A stretch of DNA of 64,000 bases from Pedobacter steynii (GTDB lineage Bacteria > Bacteroidota > Bacteroidia > Sphingobacteriales > Sphingobacteriaceae), in NCBI RefSeq assembly GCF_001721645.1, contig NZ_CP017141.1, forward strand, positions 2,232,001 to 2,296,000. Reading direction: 5' to 3'. The notes beneath the pieces are model-generated. The model did no database searches. It was not told the origin of the DNA and saw nothing but the letters and a program-made list of their open reading frames with translations. The translations under genes were made by a program, and so were the position numbers. Shown here piece by piece: positions 19,607 through 29,443 of this stretch. Numbering within the stretch: the first letter of the stretch is position 1; each line of letters starts with the position of its first letter.

Positions 19607-22600
19607 TTGAGGGATTTTAATAGAAAGATATATGTTTCAGCTTTAGTACTGATCAGCATATTCATCCTGTGCAATCCACTTTTTGCACAGGAAAATGTGT
19701 ACCGGTTTTCCCATCTGGATATGTCAAATGGCTTATCAGATAATCAGGTTAATGCCATATATAAAGATCATAAAGGGTTTATGTGGTTTGGAACCCTGGC
19801 TGGTCTCAACAGATATGATGGGAATGAGTTCAAGGTATTTAAACACAATTCAAAAGATAGTACCAGCATACCGGATGGTTATATTATTAAGATATTTGAA
19901 GGGCCGGGGAAAGACTTATGGGTTAAGTCCAGTAATGGTTTTAACATTTATGATCCCTCAACGGAGAAGTTTGAGCGGTTTCAGGACAAGCACTTTAAAA
20001 AGTATAAAATCCCCGGAGGATACCTGAGAGATATCAAAACCAATAACCGGGGCAGGTATTATTTTTTTATCGAAAAGCAGGGTATCTTTTGTTACGATGA
20101 GAAGAGTAAGGTAACCACCCGTTATGCACATAAGAAAGGTGAGTTACAGTCTTTACATTCAGATCAGATTAATGATTTTGTAGAAGACCTAAAGGGTAAT
20201 CTATGGGTGATTTACAATGATGGTGTCCTTGATAAATTTAACTTAAAGGAACGAAGAGTAATCAACCGATACCTTGAAGTCAGCAAACGTTTCAGGAAGC
20301 AGGAAACTTTCAACCTGAATCATGATTCAGAAGGCAATATTTTTATTTATAGCAGGGGTAATCCTTTCGGACTGTATTACCTTAATGCAGCTAGTGCTCA
20401 ATTTAGTTATTTTGGGAAAAAGCAAGACCATTCGGGCCTGAGTTCGACCAATGTAAGTGATATCATTGAGGGCGATGATGGAAATATCTGGATAGGAACT
20501 GATCATGGCGGAATTAATATGCTGAATAAAAAGACGGGTAAACTCAGCTATATTTTAAGTAAAGAAGACGACCTCAGAGGCTTAAACGATAACAGTATCT
20601 CTACTTTATATAAAGACAACAATGGGATCATTTGGATCGGCTCCTTTAAAAAGGGGATTAGTTATTACCATAAAAGCATCTATAAGTTTCCCCAAAGTCA
20701 GTATTTAACCGCGAAAAACGCCATACATAAAGATGTGAACTCGTTTGCAGAAGATCATAAGGGAAATTTGTGGATTGGTACAAACGGGGCTGGCCTGTTG
20801 TATTTAAACAGGAGCACCGGTCAGATTAAAACTTACCGTAATGACCCGGGAAACAGTAATTCCCTAAGCAGCGATATTGTGGTCAGCCTTTGGATTGATC
20901 ATTCTGGCCTGTTATGGATTGGCACGTATTTAGGAGGCCTTGATGCTTTTGACGGACAGAAGTTCAAGCATTTTAAGCATTCCGCAGACCCTTCCAGTCT
21001 CTCCGATAATCGCATTTATGCATTGTTAGAGGACTCCTCCAGGAGGCTTTGGATCGGTACTTTAAATGGTGGATTGGATTTGTTTGACCGGAACACTAAT
21101 AAATTTAAGCACTTTAATCCCTCTGTTAAAAACACGCTGAATTCTTATGTCGTTTCTTGTTTATATGAAGATAAAAACAAAAATATCTGGATTGGGACTA
21201 CAGCAGGTGTTAATATTCTGGATCATAAAACATCCGGATTTAAGTATTTAAAAAACAACAGCAAGGATACAAATAGTCTGGTACAGAATGATGTCAATTC
21301 CATTGTAGAAGATGCAAGAGGCTGGGTCTGGATCGGTACCAGGGAAGGTTTGAGCATTTACCATCCCAGGACGGGAAAGTTCAAAAATTTAAGCGAAGAT
21401 GTTGGTTTGCCGGAAAATACAGTATTTGAACTTCTGGAAGATGAAGACCATCATATTTGGTATAGCTCCCGAAAAGGGCTATACAAGATTTCTGTAATTG
21501 CTGAAGGGAAAACGTATAAATTCAGGTATAGTAAATACAACAAATCTGATGGACTGCAAAGTACACAGTTTAATATCAACGCGGTAGCTAAAACAAGAGC
21601 TGGCGAGTTAATTTTTGGGGGACCAAATGGCTTCAATATTTTCAGGGCGGGTCAGATCAAAAACAGTCAGGTTCCTTCCGGCTTGCTACTGACTGATTTA
21701 GAGGTGTTTAATCATGAAGTTCGTGTTGGAGAAAGTATCAATGGACGTACAATTCTGCCCCAAACCATCACAGAACTTAAGAAGTTAACCCTTAGCTATA
21801 AGGAAAATGTCTTTTCAATCAGATTTGCCTTACTTAACTATTTTAATCACCACAAGATAACCTATAGGTACAACCTGGAAGGATTTGACAAGCGCTGGCT
21901 TACTGTTCCTTCTGAAATACCTAAAGCTACTTTTACCAATCTCGATCCCGGGGAATACACCTTTCATGTCAAAGCCTTTAATGGAAATGATGTGGTTCCT
22001 CTGGCGGAGTCAGAACTGAAGATCATCATTTTGCCTCCTTTCTGGCGCACAACATGGGCATATGTGCTGTACATTTTAGCAATTGGCATGCTGTTGTTAT
22101 TTATTAGAAGCAGGGGGATCAACAAGCTGAAACGGGAGTTTGCGGTAGTGCAGGAAAGAAACCGCGCCCGGCAATTACGCGAAGAAGATCGTAAGGAAGC
22201 AGAAAGGTTGAGGGAACTTGACTTATTAAAAATTAAATTTTTAACCAACCTGAGTCATGAGTTCAGAACACCTATTTCCCTGATTCTTGCTCCTGTAGAT
22301 ACACTTTTGTCGGAAGCTAAAGAGCAGGAACGGAACGGCAAGCTGTCCATGATCAAAAGAAATGCCAGGCGTTTGCTAAACCTGGTAAACCAATTGCTCG
22401 ACTTCCGTAAAATGGAGGAGCAGGAGTTGCGGCTAAATGAGGGGGAGGGCGAAATCGTGTCTTTTATCAGGGAAGCAACGGATTCTTTTTATGATCTGGC
22501 AGAACGAAAACGGATCAAACTGATCTTTAAAAGCGCTGTTGAAAATCTATATGTTTCTTATGATCATGATAAAGTGGAACGGATATTATTCAACTTACTT

Positions 22601-23797
22601 TCGAATGCTTTTAAATTCACACCAACTGGAGGAACAGTAAGTGTTGAATTACAACAGCTGTTCGATCAGACAAAGGATGACCGGGTTTCAGTGGAGTTGA
22701 AGGTGTCGGACTCAGGAATTGGCATCCCAAAAGATAAACAGGAAAAGATCTTCGAACGGTTTTTTCAAAATGAAACTTCTTCTTCCATTCTGAATCAGGG
22801 ATCGGGTATTGGGCTGTCGATCACGAAAGAGTTTGTGAAAATGCAGGGAGGCGAAATCATGCTGAAAAGCGAGCCTGGTTTGGGCAGTTGCTTTACGATA
22901 CACCTGAATCTTAGCCCAGTTGCAATAGCAGTCCAGGAAGACAAAGCGATCGGAAATGCGGATTCGCAATGCGGAAATCCAGCCGAAAAGAATCAGGAAA
23001 ATAACGCTGCGGATAAACGCCTGCGCATCAGAAATGCTCCGGTTGTTTTGCTGGTAGAGGATAATGAGGACTTCAGATTTTATCTTAAAGAGAACCTGAG
23101 CTTTTTTTACAAGATCGTAGAAGCATCAAATGGTAAGGAAGGCTGGCAAAAGGCACTTGCCCTGCATCCGCACCTGATTGTTTCCGATATCAGTATGCCT
23201 GAAATGAATGGTACTGAATTGTGTGAAAAGCTAAAATCAGACGAAAGAACGAAGCACATTCCAATTATTTTATTAACGGCTTTAACTGCCGAGGAAGAAC
23301 AACTCAAGGGGCTGGAAACAGGAGCGAATGATTACATGACGAAGCCATTTAATTTCGAAATTCTACATTCTAAAATCAAGAACCTGCTCACACTTCGTCA
23401 GACATTTAAAAAAACGTATTCCAGGCACATTGAAATGGCCTCACCAGAGATGGAAATTGAATCAGATGATGCTAAATTTCTTAATACTGCCTTGCTTTAT
23501 ATTGAAACAAATCTTCATAATTCCCAGCTATCGGTAGAGGATTTAAGTAAGCATATGGCGATGAGCAGGGTGTCCTTATATAAAAAGTGCTTAAAAGTTA
23601 CCGGTAAAACCCCCGTTGATTTTATCAGGTCTGTTAAACTGGAAAAAGCAGCAGTTTTATTGGAAAAAAGTAATAAAACCATTTCCGAGATCTGCTATAT
23701 GGTGGGTTTTAGTACCCCTAATTATTTTGCTAAGTCTTTTAAAGCAAAATACAATGTCCTCCCTTCTGAATATATCGTAGAAAAGAGAATTGGTTAA
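19607..23797 (+). CDS. Hybrid two-component system regulator (propeller sensor, HK, REC, AraC HTH)
   Basis: A 1396-aa single-protein sensor-regulator of the HTCS type, expected in the inner membrane with a periplasmic sensor. Order: signal/anchor segment (1-27), two-component propeller repeats (about 30-690, many copies of the pattern IWIGT), a Y_Y_Y domain (about 745-805), a membrane segment (about 814-834), HisKA with H884 in LSHEFRTP, HATPase (about 985-1100), a receiver with D1194 in VSDISMP, and an AraC-type HTH (about 1312-1395). The start is a TTG at 19607: no ATG occurs before codon 39 and only the TTG gives the signal sequence. It lies between the enzyme operon and the GH31-GH3 genes and probably activates both on sensing xyloglucan oligosaccharides. 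Confidence 0.92.
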   Translation: MRDFNRKIYVSALVLISIFILCNPLFAQENVYRFSHLDMSNGLSDNQVNAIYKDHKGFMWFGTLAGLNRYDGNEFKVFKHNSKDSTSIPDGYIIKIFEGPGKDLWVKSSNGFNIYDPSTEKFERFQDKHFKKYKIPGGYLRDIKTNNRGRYYFFIEKQGIFCYDEKSKVTTRYAHKKGELQSLHSDQINDFVEDLKGNLWVIYNDGVLDKFNLKERRVINRYLEVSKRFRKQETFNLNHDSEGNIFIYSRGNPFGLYYLNAASAQFSYFGKKQDHSGLSSTNVSDIIEGDDGNIWIGTDHGGINMLNKKTGKLSYILSKEDDLRGLNDNSISTLYKDNNGIIWIGSFKKGISYYHKSIYKFPQSQYLTAKNAIHKDVNSFAEDHKGNLWIGTNGAGLLYLNRSTGQIKTYRNDPGNSNSLSSDIVVSLWIDHSGLLWIGTYLGGLDAFDGQKFKHFKHSADPSSLSDNRIYALLEDSSRRLWIGTLNGGLDLFDRNTNKFKHFNPSVKNTLNSYVVSCLYEDKNKNIWIGTTAGVNILDHKTSGFKYLKNNSKDTNSLVQNDVNSIVEDARGWVWIGTREGLSIYHPRTGKFKNLSEDVGLPENTVFELLEDEDHHIWYSSRKGLYKISVIAEGKTYKFRYSKYNKSDGLQSTQFNINAVAKTRAGELIFGGPNGFNIFRAGQIKNSQVPSGLLLTDLEVFNHEVRVGESINGRTILPQTITELKKLTLSYKENVFSIRFALLNYFNHHKITYRYNLEGFDKRWLTVPSEIPKATFTNLDPGEYTFHVKAFNGNDVVPLAESELKIIILPPFWRTTWAYVLYILAIGMLLLFIRSRGINKLKREFAVVQERNRARQLREEDRKEAERLRELDLLKIKFLTNLSHEFRTPISLILAPVDTLLSEAKEQERNGKLSMIKRNARRLLNLVNQLLDFRKMEEQELRLNEGEGEIVSFIREATDSFYDLAERKRIKLIFKSAVENLYVSYDHDKVERILFNLLSNAFKFTPTGGTVSVELQQLFDQTKDDRVSVELKVSDSGIGIPKDKQEKIFERFFQNETSSSILNQGSGIGLSITKEFVKMQGGEIMLKSEPGLGSCFTIHLNLSPVAIAVQEDKAIGNADSQCGNPAEKNQENNAADKRLRIRNAPVVLLVEDNEDFRFYLKENLSFFYKIVEASNGKEGWQKALALHPHLIVSDISMPEMNGTELCEKLKSDERTKHIPIILLTALTAEEEQLKGLETGANDYMTKPFNFEILHSKIKNLLTLRQTFKKTYSRHIEMASPEMEIESDDAKFLNTALLYIETNLHNSQLSVEDLSKHMAMSRVSLYKKCLKVTGKTPVDFIRSVKLEKAAVLLEKSNKTISEICYMVGFSTPNYFAKSFKAKYNVLPSEYIVEKRIG

Positions 23798-23824
23798 CAT
23801 TTCTTCTTACCTCTTTAACATTCC

Positions 23825-23847
23825 TGCCCCACCTTCAAAATGGGGCA
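23825..23847 (+). terminator. Hairpin after the hybrid regulator
   Basis: TGCCCCA pairs with TGGGGCA around a 9-nt loop, 28 nt after the regulator stop and 54 nt before the GH31 start. No uninterrupted T run follows (CCGTAGTTTTA), so termination may be partial. Confidence 0.4.
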
Positions 23848-23900
23848 CCGTAGTTTTACCCTATTGGCGCGCAAGCTAAACCCGCGTTAATTAACTTTTT

Positions 23901-26717
23901 ATGAAACAATTCCTTTTTTTTATTGCATTCTCACTTATCGTGGGAAAGCTGCTCGCTGCCGATCCAGTCCAAACGCTGGATAATGGCATGAAGCTCCATC
24001 CTAAAACCGGAGCGGCCAGGACCATCGAAATAAGTGTGATCAATAGCCGGGTTGTCCGGGTGCAGGCCTCACCGGAAAGCAATATCCCTTTTGTTGCAAG
24101 CCTTTGCGTATTGCCCGGACTAACGCCTGCAGTGCCTTTCAAAGTAAGTAGCAATTCAGAATTCGCAGTTCTCTCTACCGATGAACTTAGGGTAAGGGTT
24201 TCCCTTCTTACAGGTGAAATTTCATTTATGGACAAGTCAGGAAAAGTGTTGCTTCAGGAGGCAAAAAGGAGTTTTAGTCCTTTTGTGGTTGAAAACGATA
24301 AAGGATACACCATGCAACAGGTTTTCTCAGGAATGCCGGGCGAAGCCATTTATGGGCTTGGACAACACCAATCTGAGGACTTCAACTATAAACATAAAAG
24401 CGAAGACCTTTTTCAATACAATACAAAAGTAGCGGTGCCATTCATCCTATCTACTAATAACTATGGGATCTTGTGGGACAACTATTCGCAGAGCAAATAT
24501 GGAGATCCCCGCGATTACAAAGATCTGAATCAGTTTAGCCTGTTTGATAAAGCAGGCAAAGAAGGTGCGCTTACTGCCACCTATACGCAAAAAAGCGGCA
24601 ATCCGATTGTCCGACGGGAGTCGGCGATTGATTATGAAAACCTGACCACCGTAAAGAAGTTTCCTGCGGACTTTAATTTTAATGATGGTGCTGTGGTTTG
24701 GGAAGGAGAGCTCCTTTCGAGCCAAACTGATGTTTACAAATTTAGTCTCTATTATGCAGGCTATACCAAGGTCTGGATTAACGATTCCTTAGTGGTGCCC
24801 GAACGTTGGAGAACTTCCTGGAATCCGAACACTTACCGGTTTTCGTTCCCGTTAACAAAGGGGAAACGAGCTAAAATTAAACTGGAGTGGAAACCAGATG
24901 GAGGCGTTTCTTATGTTGGTCTTAAAGCGCTTTCTTCCTCTCCATTGGAAAAAAACGGAAACCTGTCCTTTTGGTCAGAAATGGGGGATAAGATGGATTA
25001 TTATTTTGTCAGCGGTAAAAATATGGATGAGGTGATCAGTGGCTACCGCACGCTGACTGGTAAAGCGAGCATTATGCCAAAATGGGCGATGGGCTTCTGG
25101 CAAAGCCGTGAGCGGTACAAGACTCAGGATGAGCTATTGAATGTGGTAAGCGAATATAGAAAACGCAAGATTCCACTTGACAATATTGTGCTGGATTGGA
25201 GTTACTGGCCGGAAGATGCATGGGGCAGCCATCAGTTTGACCTGAAGAGATTTCCAGATGCCAAAGGGATGGTAGACACGGTGCACCGGCAAAATGCACA
25301 TATTATGATATCTGTATGGCCTAAATTTTATACGACAACTGACCATTTTAAACAATTCAGCAAAAATGGATGGATGTATATGCAGGCGGTGAACGACAAT
25401 GTCCGCGATTGGATTGGTTCCGGTTATGTCGGATCCTTTTATGATGCCTATAACCCGGAGGCCCAAAAGCTTTTTTGGAAACAGATGAAAGATAACCTTT
25501 ATGTAAAGGGAATCGATGCCTGGTGGATGGATGCTTCTGAGCCCAATGTAAGAGACTGTACCGATATGGAATACCGTAAGAAGCTGTGTGGCCCAACTGC
25601 ACTTGGATCTTCTTCGAAGTATTTTAACGCATACGCACTGATGAATGCAAAAGCCATCTATAACGGACAGCGGGAAACTGATTCCAACAAACGGGTGTTT
25701 TTGCTAACACGTTCCGGTTTTGCAGGCTTACAAAATTATTCCACTGCTACCTGGAGTGGCGATATTGCAACCAGGTGGGAGGACCTGAAAGCTCAGATTC
25801 CGGCCGGATTAAACTTTGCGATGTCGGGTATTCCGTTCTGGACGATGGACATTGGCGGATTCTGTGTAGAGAAACGCTATGAAAAAGGCCAGCTTATTTT
25901 TGACCAGACCGGTAACGAAAATGCAGATCTTAATGAATGGCGTGAATTAAATTTACGTTGGTTTCAGTTTGGCGCATTTTGTCCCCTGTTCCGCAGTCAT
26001 GGCCAATTTCCTTACCGCGAGATCTATAACCTGGCACCTGAAGGTCATCCGGTTTACAAAAGCCTTGTTTACTATGATGAGCTTCGCTATCGCCTAATGC
26101 CTTATATCTATTCATTGGCAGGAATGGCTTATCATAATGATTATACCCTGATGAGGTCGCTGGCAATGGATTATACCGCTGATCAACAGACTTACGGCAT
26201 CAGCGACCAATTCCTTTTTGGCCCGGCATTGATGGTTTGTCCTGTATACAGTTATAAAGCCCGAAGCCGTGAAGTTTATTTCCCGGCAGGAACCAGGTGG
26301 TATAATTTCTATACCGGCGAACAAATGGAAGGTGGAAAAAAGGTAACCGTAGCAGCAGCCCTGGAACGTATTCCTCTTTTTGTTCCTGCAGGGACTATCT
26401 TGCCTGTAGGAGAGGTGATGCAGCATACCGCTGAAAAGAAAGCGGATGATATTGAAATCCGGGTTTATCAGGGTAAAGACAGCAAGTTTAGTTTATATGA
26501 AGATGAGGGGACCAATTACAATTACGAAAAAGGTGCTTTTTCTACCATAGATTTTGACTATAACCATACTGATGGTACGCTTTCGATCAGCGACTGCAAG
26601 GGGAGCTACGATGGAATGTTAACCCAGCGTACTTTCCGTGTAGTTGCTATTGGTAAAACAACTGCAGCGCCCAGAATTGTTCCCTACAATGGCGTTAAAA
26701 CAGTGATAAAGCTATAA
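23901..26717 (+). CDS. GH31 alpha-xylosidase-type enzyme with PA14 insertion
   Basis: A 938-aa secreted GH31 enzyme (signal peptide ending GKLLAA). An N-terminal beta-sandwich (VFSGMPGEAIYGLGQHQSE) is interrupted by a PA14-like domain (about 250-365, FSLYYAGYTKVWINDSLVV). The TIM barrel follows, with nucleophile D544 in WWMDASEPN and acid/base D621 in TWSGDIATRW, then C-terminal beta domains with YEDEGTNYNYEKG. PA14-bearing GH31 alpha-xylosidases are known from xyloglucan systems, where they remove the non-reducing terminal xylose of xyloglucan oligosaccharides; the inserted domain helps bind longer oligosaccharides. The gene forms a short operon with the GH3 gene 40 nt downstream. Alpha-glucosidase activity is the main alternative. 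Confidence 0.88.
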   Translation: MKQFLFFIAFSLIVGKLLAADPVQTLDNGMKLHPKTGAARTIEISVINSRVVRVQASPESNIPFVASLCVLPGLTPAVPFKVSSNSEFAVLSTDELRVRVSLLTGEISFMDKSGKVLLQEAKRSFSPFVVENDKGYTMQQVFSGMPGEAIYGLGQHQSEDFNYKHKSEDLFQYNTKVAVPFILSTNNYGILWDNYSQSKYGDPRDYKDLNQFSLFDKAGKEGALTATYTQKSGNPIVRRESAIDYENLTTVKKFPADFNFNDGAVVWEGELLSSQTDVYKFSLYYAGYTKVWINDSLVVPERWRTSWNPNTYRFSFPLTKGKRAKIKLEWKPDGGVSYVGLKALSSSPLEKNGNLSFWSEMGDKMDYYFVSGKNMDEVISGYRTLTGKASIMPKWAMGFWQSRERYKTQDELLNVVSEYRKRKIPLDNIVLDWSYWPEDAWGSHQFDLKRFPDAKGMVDTVHRQNAHIMISVWPKFYTTTDHFKQFSKNGWMYMQAVNDNVRDWIGSGYVGSFYDAYNPEAQKLFWKQMKDNLYVKGIDAWWMDASEPNVRDCTDMEYRKKLCGPTALGSSSKYFNAYALMNAKAIYNGQRETDSNKRVFLLTRSGFAGLQNYSTATWSGDIATRWEDLKAQIPAGLNFAMSGIPFWTMDIGGFCVEKRYEKGQLIFDQTGNENADLNEWRELNLRWFQFGAFCPLFRSHGQFPYREIYNLAPEGHPVYKSLVYYDELRYRLMPYIYSLAGMAYHNDYTLMRSLAMDYTADQQTYGISDQFLFGPALMVCPVYSYKARSREVYFPAGTRWYNFYTGEQMEGGKKVTVAAALERIPLFVPAGTILPVGEVMQHTAEKKADDIEIRVYQGKDSKFSLYEDEGTNYNYEKGAFSTIDFDYNHTDGTLSISDCKGSYDGMLTQRTFRVVAIGKTTAAPRIVPYNGVKTVIKL

Positions 26718-26756
26718 AAACCGATAACAATAAAATATCAGAAGAATAAACAAATA

Positions 26757-28958
26757 ATGAAATCAATAATTTTAACGATAGCAGGAGCAGGGATCTCGTT
26801 GATGGTTGCCGCACAACAGAAACAACCGGTTTACCTGGATGTAAATAAACCCATAGAAGAGCGGGTCGAAAGTGCACTTTCAATCATGACTACCGAAGAA
26901 AAAGTGTCCCTTTGTTATGCACAATCTAAGTTCAGTTCGAAAGGTGTGCCACGTCTGGGAATTCCCGAAGTCTGGACTGATGACGGGCCGCATGGGATCC
27001 GTGAGGAAGTTCTTTGGGACGAATGGGGCGGGGCAAACTGGACAAACGACTCCTGTACTGCCTTTCCGGCACTTACTTGCCTATCTGCGACATTCAATCC
27101 TGAATTGTCCCTGCTTTATGGCAAATCAATCGGAGAAGAAGCCCGTTACCGTAATAAAACGGTGTTATTGGGGCCTGGTATAAACATTTACCGTACCCCA
27201 TTGAACGGGCGTAATTTTGAATATATGGGGGAAGATCCTTACCTCAGCTCCCGCATGGTGGTGCCTTATATTCAGGGAGTTCAATCCATTGGAGTAGCTG
27301 CATGCGTGAAACATTTTGCATTGAACAATCAGGAAGAGTGGCGTGGACATATCAATGTTGATCTTAGCGACCGTGCGTTGTATGAAATTTATCTCCCGGC
27401 TTTCAAAGCAGCCGTACAGGAAGGAAAAGCCTGGTCAATCATGGGCGCCTACAATCAGTTCAGAAAGGAACACTGTTGTCATAATGGTTTGCTTTTAAAT
27501 GAGATACTGAAGAAGGACTGGGGATTTGATGGAGTGGTTGTGAGCGACTGGGGTGGTGTTCATAACACCGATCAGGCGGCGAAGAACGGACTGGACCTCG
27601 AAATGGGTACCTATACCAATGGTTTGACCACTAAAGGGAATTTTCCTTACGCTGAATACTATCTTGCCAATCCGTTTCTTAAAGGGATTAAGGAAGGAAA
27701 GTATGATATCGCTTTGCTTAACGATAAGGCCCGCCGGATACTTCGTTTAATTTTCCGTACCACGATGAGTGCCAACCGGCCTTTTGGTCGTTTCGTTTCT
27801 CCTGAACACAGTGAGGCTGCCCGTAAAATCGCTCAGGAGGGAATTGTACTGTTAAAGAATGAACAACGGTTTTTCCCTGTCCTTCCTGGCAAATTCAAGA
27901 AAATTGCTGTCATTGGAGAAAATGCCAGCCGCAGCCTGGTCATTGGTGGAGGATCATCGTCGCTGAAGGTCGCATACGAAAGTTCTCCATTGGATGGATT
28001 GATCGCTAAGTATGGGAAAGACCATATTGTTTATAGCCTTGGCTATGCTTCAGGGCCATCTGTATATGGACGGGAAGAACCCTCCAGATTAAATGCAGAT
28101 TCGCTGATCGCGGCTGCGGTTAAAGCTGCTAGGCATGCCGAGGTCGTGTTCTTTGTCGGAGGATTGAACAAAAATCACTTTCAGGATTGTGAAGGTGGGG
28201 ACCGCCGATCGATGAGCCTTCCTTTTGGTCAGGATCAACTGATTGATGCCTTGTTGAAAGTCAATAAAAATATCGCTGTGGTACTGCTTAGCGGGAATGC
28301 GGTGTCGATGCCATGGATCAATAAGGTGCCTGCTATCGTGCAGGGATGGTACCTCGGCTCTGAAGCTGGAAATGCATTGGCTGATGTCATCTCAGGTGAA
28401 GTAAATCCCTCGGGTAAGCTACCCTTCTCTTTTCCGAAAAAGCTGGAAGATAATGCAGCACATGCTTATGGCAAAATCTCTTATCCGGGAGACAGTGTGA
28501 ACCAATATTATAAGGAAGATATTCTGGTCGGATACCGCTGGTTTGATACCAAAAAAATCACCCCTCAATATGCCTTCGGATATGGACTTTCTTATACCAG
28601 TTTTGATCTGGGAACGCTTTCTGCTGATAAATCGATCTATAGTAAGGATGAGGTTATTAAGGTCCGGTTCAGCGTAAAGAATACAGGATCTCAGGATGGT
28701 GCCGAAGTTACTCAATTGTATGTAAATGACCCGGTGTGCACGGTCAGTCGTCCGGTAAAAGAGTTAAAAGCTTTTAAAAAGGTATTCCTGGAAGCCGGAG
28801 AAACGAAATCTGTTGAAATGGAAATAAAAGTCGCGGATCTTGCTTTCTATGATGAGGGTAAAAAGGATTGGAACATCGAGGCCGGAGACTTTGTTCTTCA
28901 GTTGGGAAACTCATCAGCTAATATTTCTCAAAAGCTGAAAATAACGGTAAAGGAATAG
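26757..28958 (+). CDS. GH3 beta-glucosidase
   Basis: A 733-aa secreted GH3 enzyme (signal peptide ending MVAAQ). It has the barrel domain with GVPRLGIPEVWTDDGPHG, KHFALNNQE and nucleophile D264 in VVVSDWGGVHN. The alpha/beta sandwich domain follows (about 355-570, EGIVLLKNEQRFFP, FVGGLN), then a C-terminal fibronectin-type-III-like domain (FGYGLSYTSFD ... VKNTGSQDGAEVTQLYV). It would convert the glucosyl units exposed after xylose removal by the neighbouring GH31 into glucose, completing the pathway. Length and domain order are normal for the family. It ends the xyloglucan-type locus. Confidence 0.9.
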   Translation: MKSIILTIAGAGISLMVAAQQKQPVYLDVNKPIEERVESALSIMTTEEKVSLCYAQSKFSSKGVPRLGIPEVWTDDGPHGIREEVLWDEWGGANWTNDSCTAFPALTCLSATFNPELSLLYGKSIGEEARYRNKTVLLGPGINIYRTPLNGRNFEYMGEDPYLSSRMVVPYIQGVQSIGVAACVKHFALNNQEEWRGHINVDLSDRALYEIYLPAFKAAVQEGKAWSIMGAYNQFRKEHCCHNGLLLNEILKKDWGFDGVVVSDWGGVHNTDQAAKNGLDLEMGTYTNGLTTKGNFPYAEYYLANPFLKGIKEGKYDIALLNDKARRILRLIFRTTMSANRPFGRFVSPEHSEAARKIAQEGIVLLKNEQRFFPVLPGKFKKIAVIGENASRSLVIGGGSSSLKVAYESSPLDGLIAKYGKDHIVYSLGYASGPSVYGREEPSRLNADSLIAAAVKAARHAEVVFFVGGLNKNHFQDCEGGDRRSMSLPFGQDQLIDALLKVNKNIAVVLLSGNAVSMPWINKVPAIVQGWYLGSEAGNALADVISGEVNPSGKLPFSFPKKLEDNAAHAYGKISYPGDSVNQYYKEDILVGYRWFDTKKITPQYAFGYGLSYTSFDLGTLSADKSIYSKDEVIKVRFSVKNTGSQDGAEVTQLYVNDPVCTVSRPVKELKAFKKVFLEAGETKSVEMEIKVADLAFYDEGKKDWNIEAGDFVLQLGNSSANISQKLKITVKE

Positions 28959-28967
28959 ATGGTAACG

Positions 28968-28997
28968 TTTGTGATGTCTTCAAAAAAATTACTTTTG
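28968..28997 (+). promoter_or_regulatory. Bacteroidota-type promoter of the DUF2200 gene
   Basis: TTTG at 28968-28971 and TACTTTTG at 28990-28997 match the -33 TTTG and -7 TAnnTTTG elements, with an 18-nt spacer. The predicted start of transcription is about 25 nt before the ATG at 29029. This marks the boundary between the glycan locus and the accessory genes. Confidence 0.6.
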
Positions 28998-29028
28998 TAA
29001 AGTATTGAAATAATGTAAGATAATCAAA

Positions 29029-29388
29029 ATGAAAACCGATTACACAAGGGTGTTTAAAATGTCTTTTGCAAGTGTCTATCCCCATTACATTCAAAAAGCG
29101 GAGAAAAAAGGACGCACAAAAGCAGAACTGGATGAAATTATATTCTGGCTTACAGGCTATAACGAAGAAACATTGCAACATCACATTGACCATAAAACTG
29201 ATTTCGAAAATTTCTTTGCGCAGGCCCCGCAGATCAATCCCAATGTGTCAAAAATCACAGGTGTAATCTGTGGATATAGAGTAGAAGATATAGAAGATGA
29301 ACTGATGCAAAAGATCCGATATCTGGATAAATTAGTGGATGAACTGGCGAAAGGTAAGAAAATGGAGAAGATTTTGAGAAAGCCTTAG
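29029..29388 (+). CDS. DUF2200 family protein
   Basis: A 119-aa cytoplasmic protein that matches DUF2200 over its whole length: [18 protein letters not shown] at the N-terminus, then a helix ending in [26 protein letters not shown] and [16 protein letters not shown]. No biochemical function is established for the family and no catalytic residues can be named. It is a single-gene unit with its own canonical promoter, and its TAG stop lies inside the stem of its terminator. Confidence 0.85.
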   Translation: MKTDYTRVFKMSFASVYPHYIQKAEKKGRTKAELDEIIFWLTGYNEETLQHHIDHKTDFENFFAQAPQINPNVSKITGVICGYRVEDIEDELMQKIRYLDKLVDELAKGKKMEKILRKP

Positions 29389-29402
29389 ATTTTCTAAGGC
29401 TT
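29380..29402. terminator. Terminator between DUF2200 and the convergent DinB gene
   Basis: A perfect 10-bp stem (AAGCCTTAGA with TCTAAGGCTT) around a 3-nt loop, followed by a T-rich tract. The stem starts within the last codons of DUF2200 and includes its stop codon at 29386-29388. It could serve both convergent genes. Confidence 0.65.
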
Positions 29403-29443
29403 CCTTGTTTTCAATACTTTGCAGGTTTAATTCTCTGCTAATA

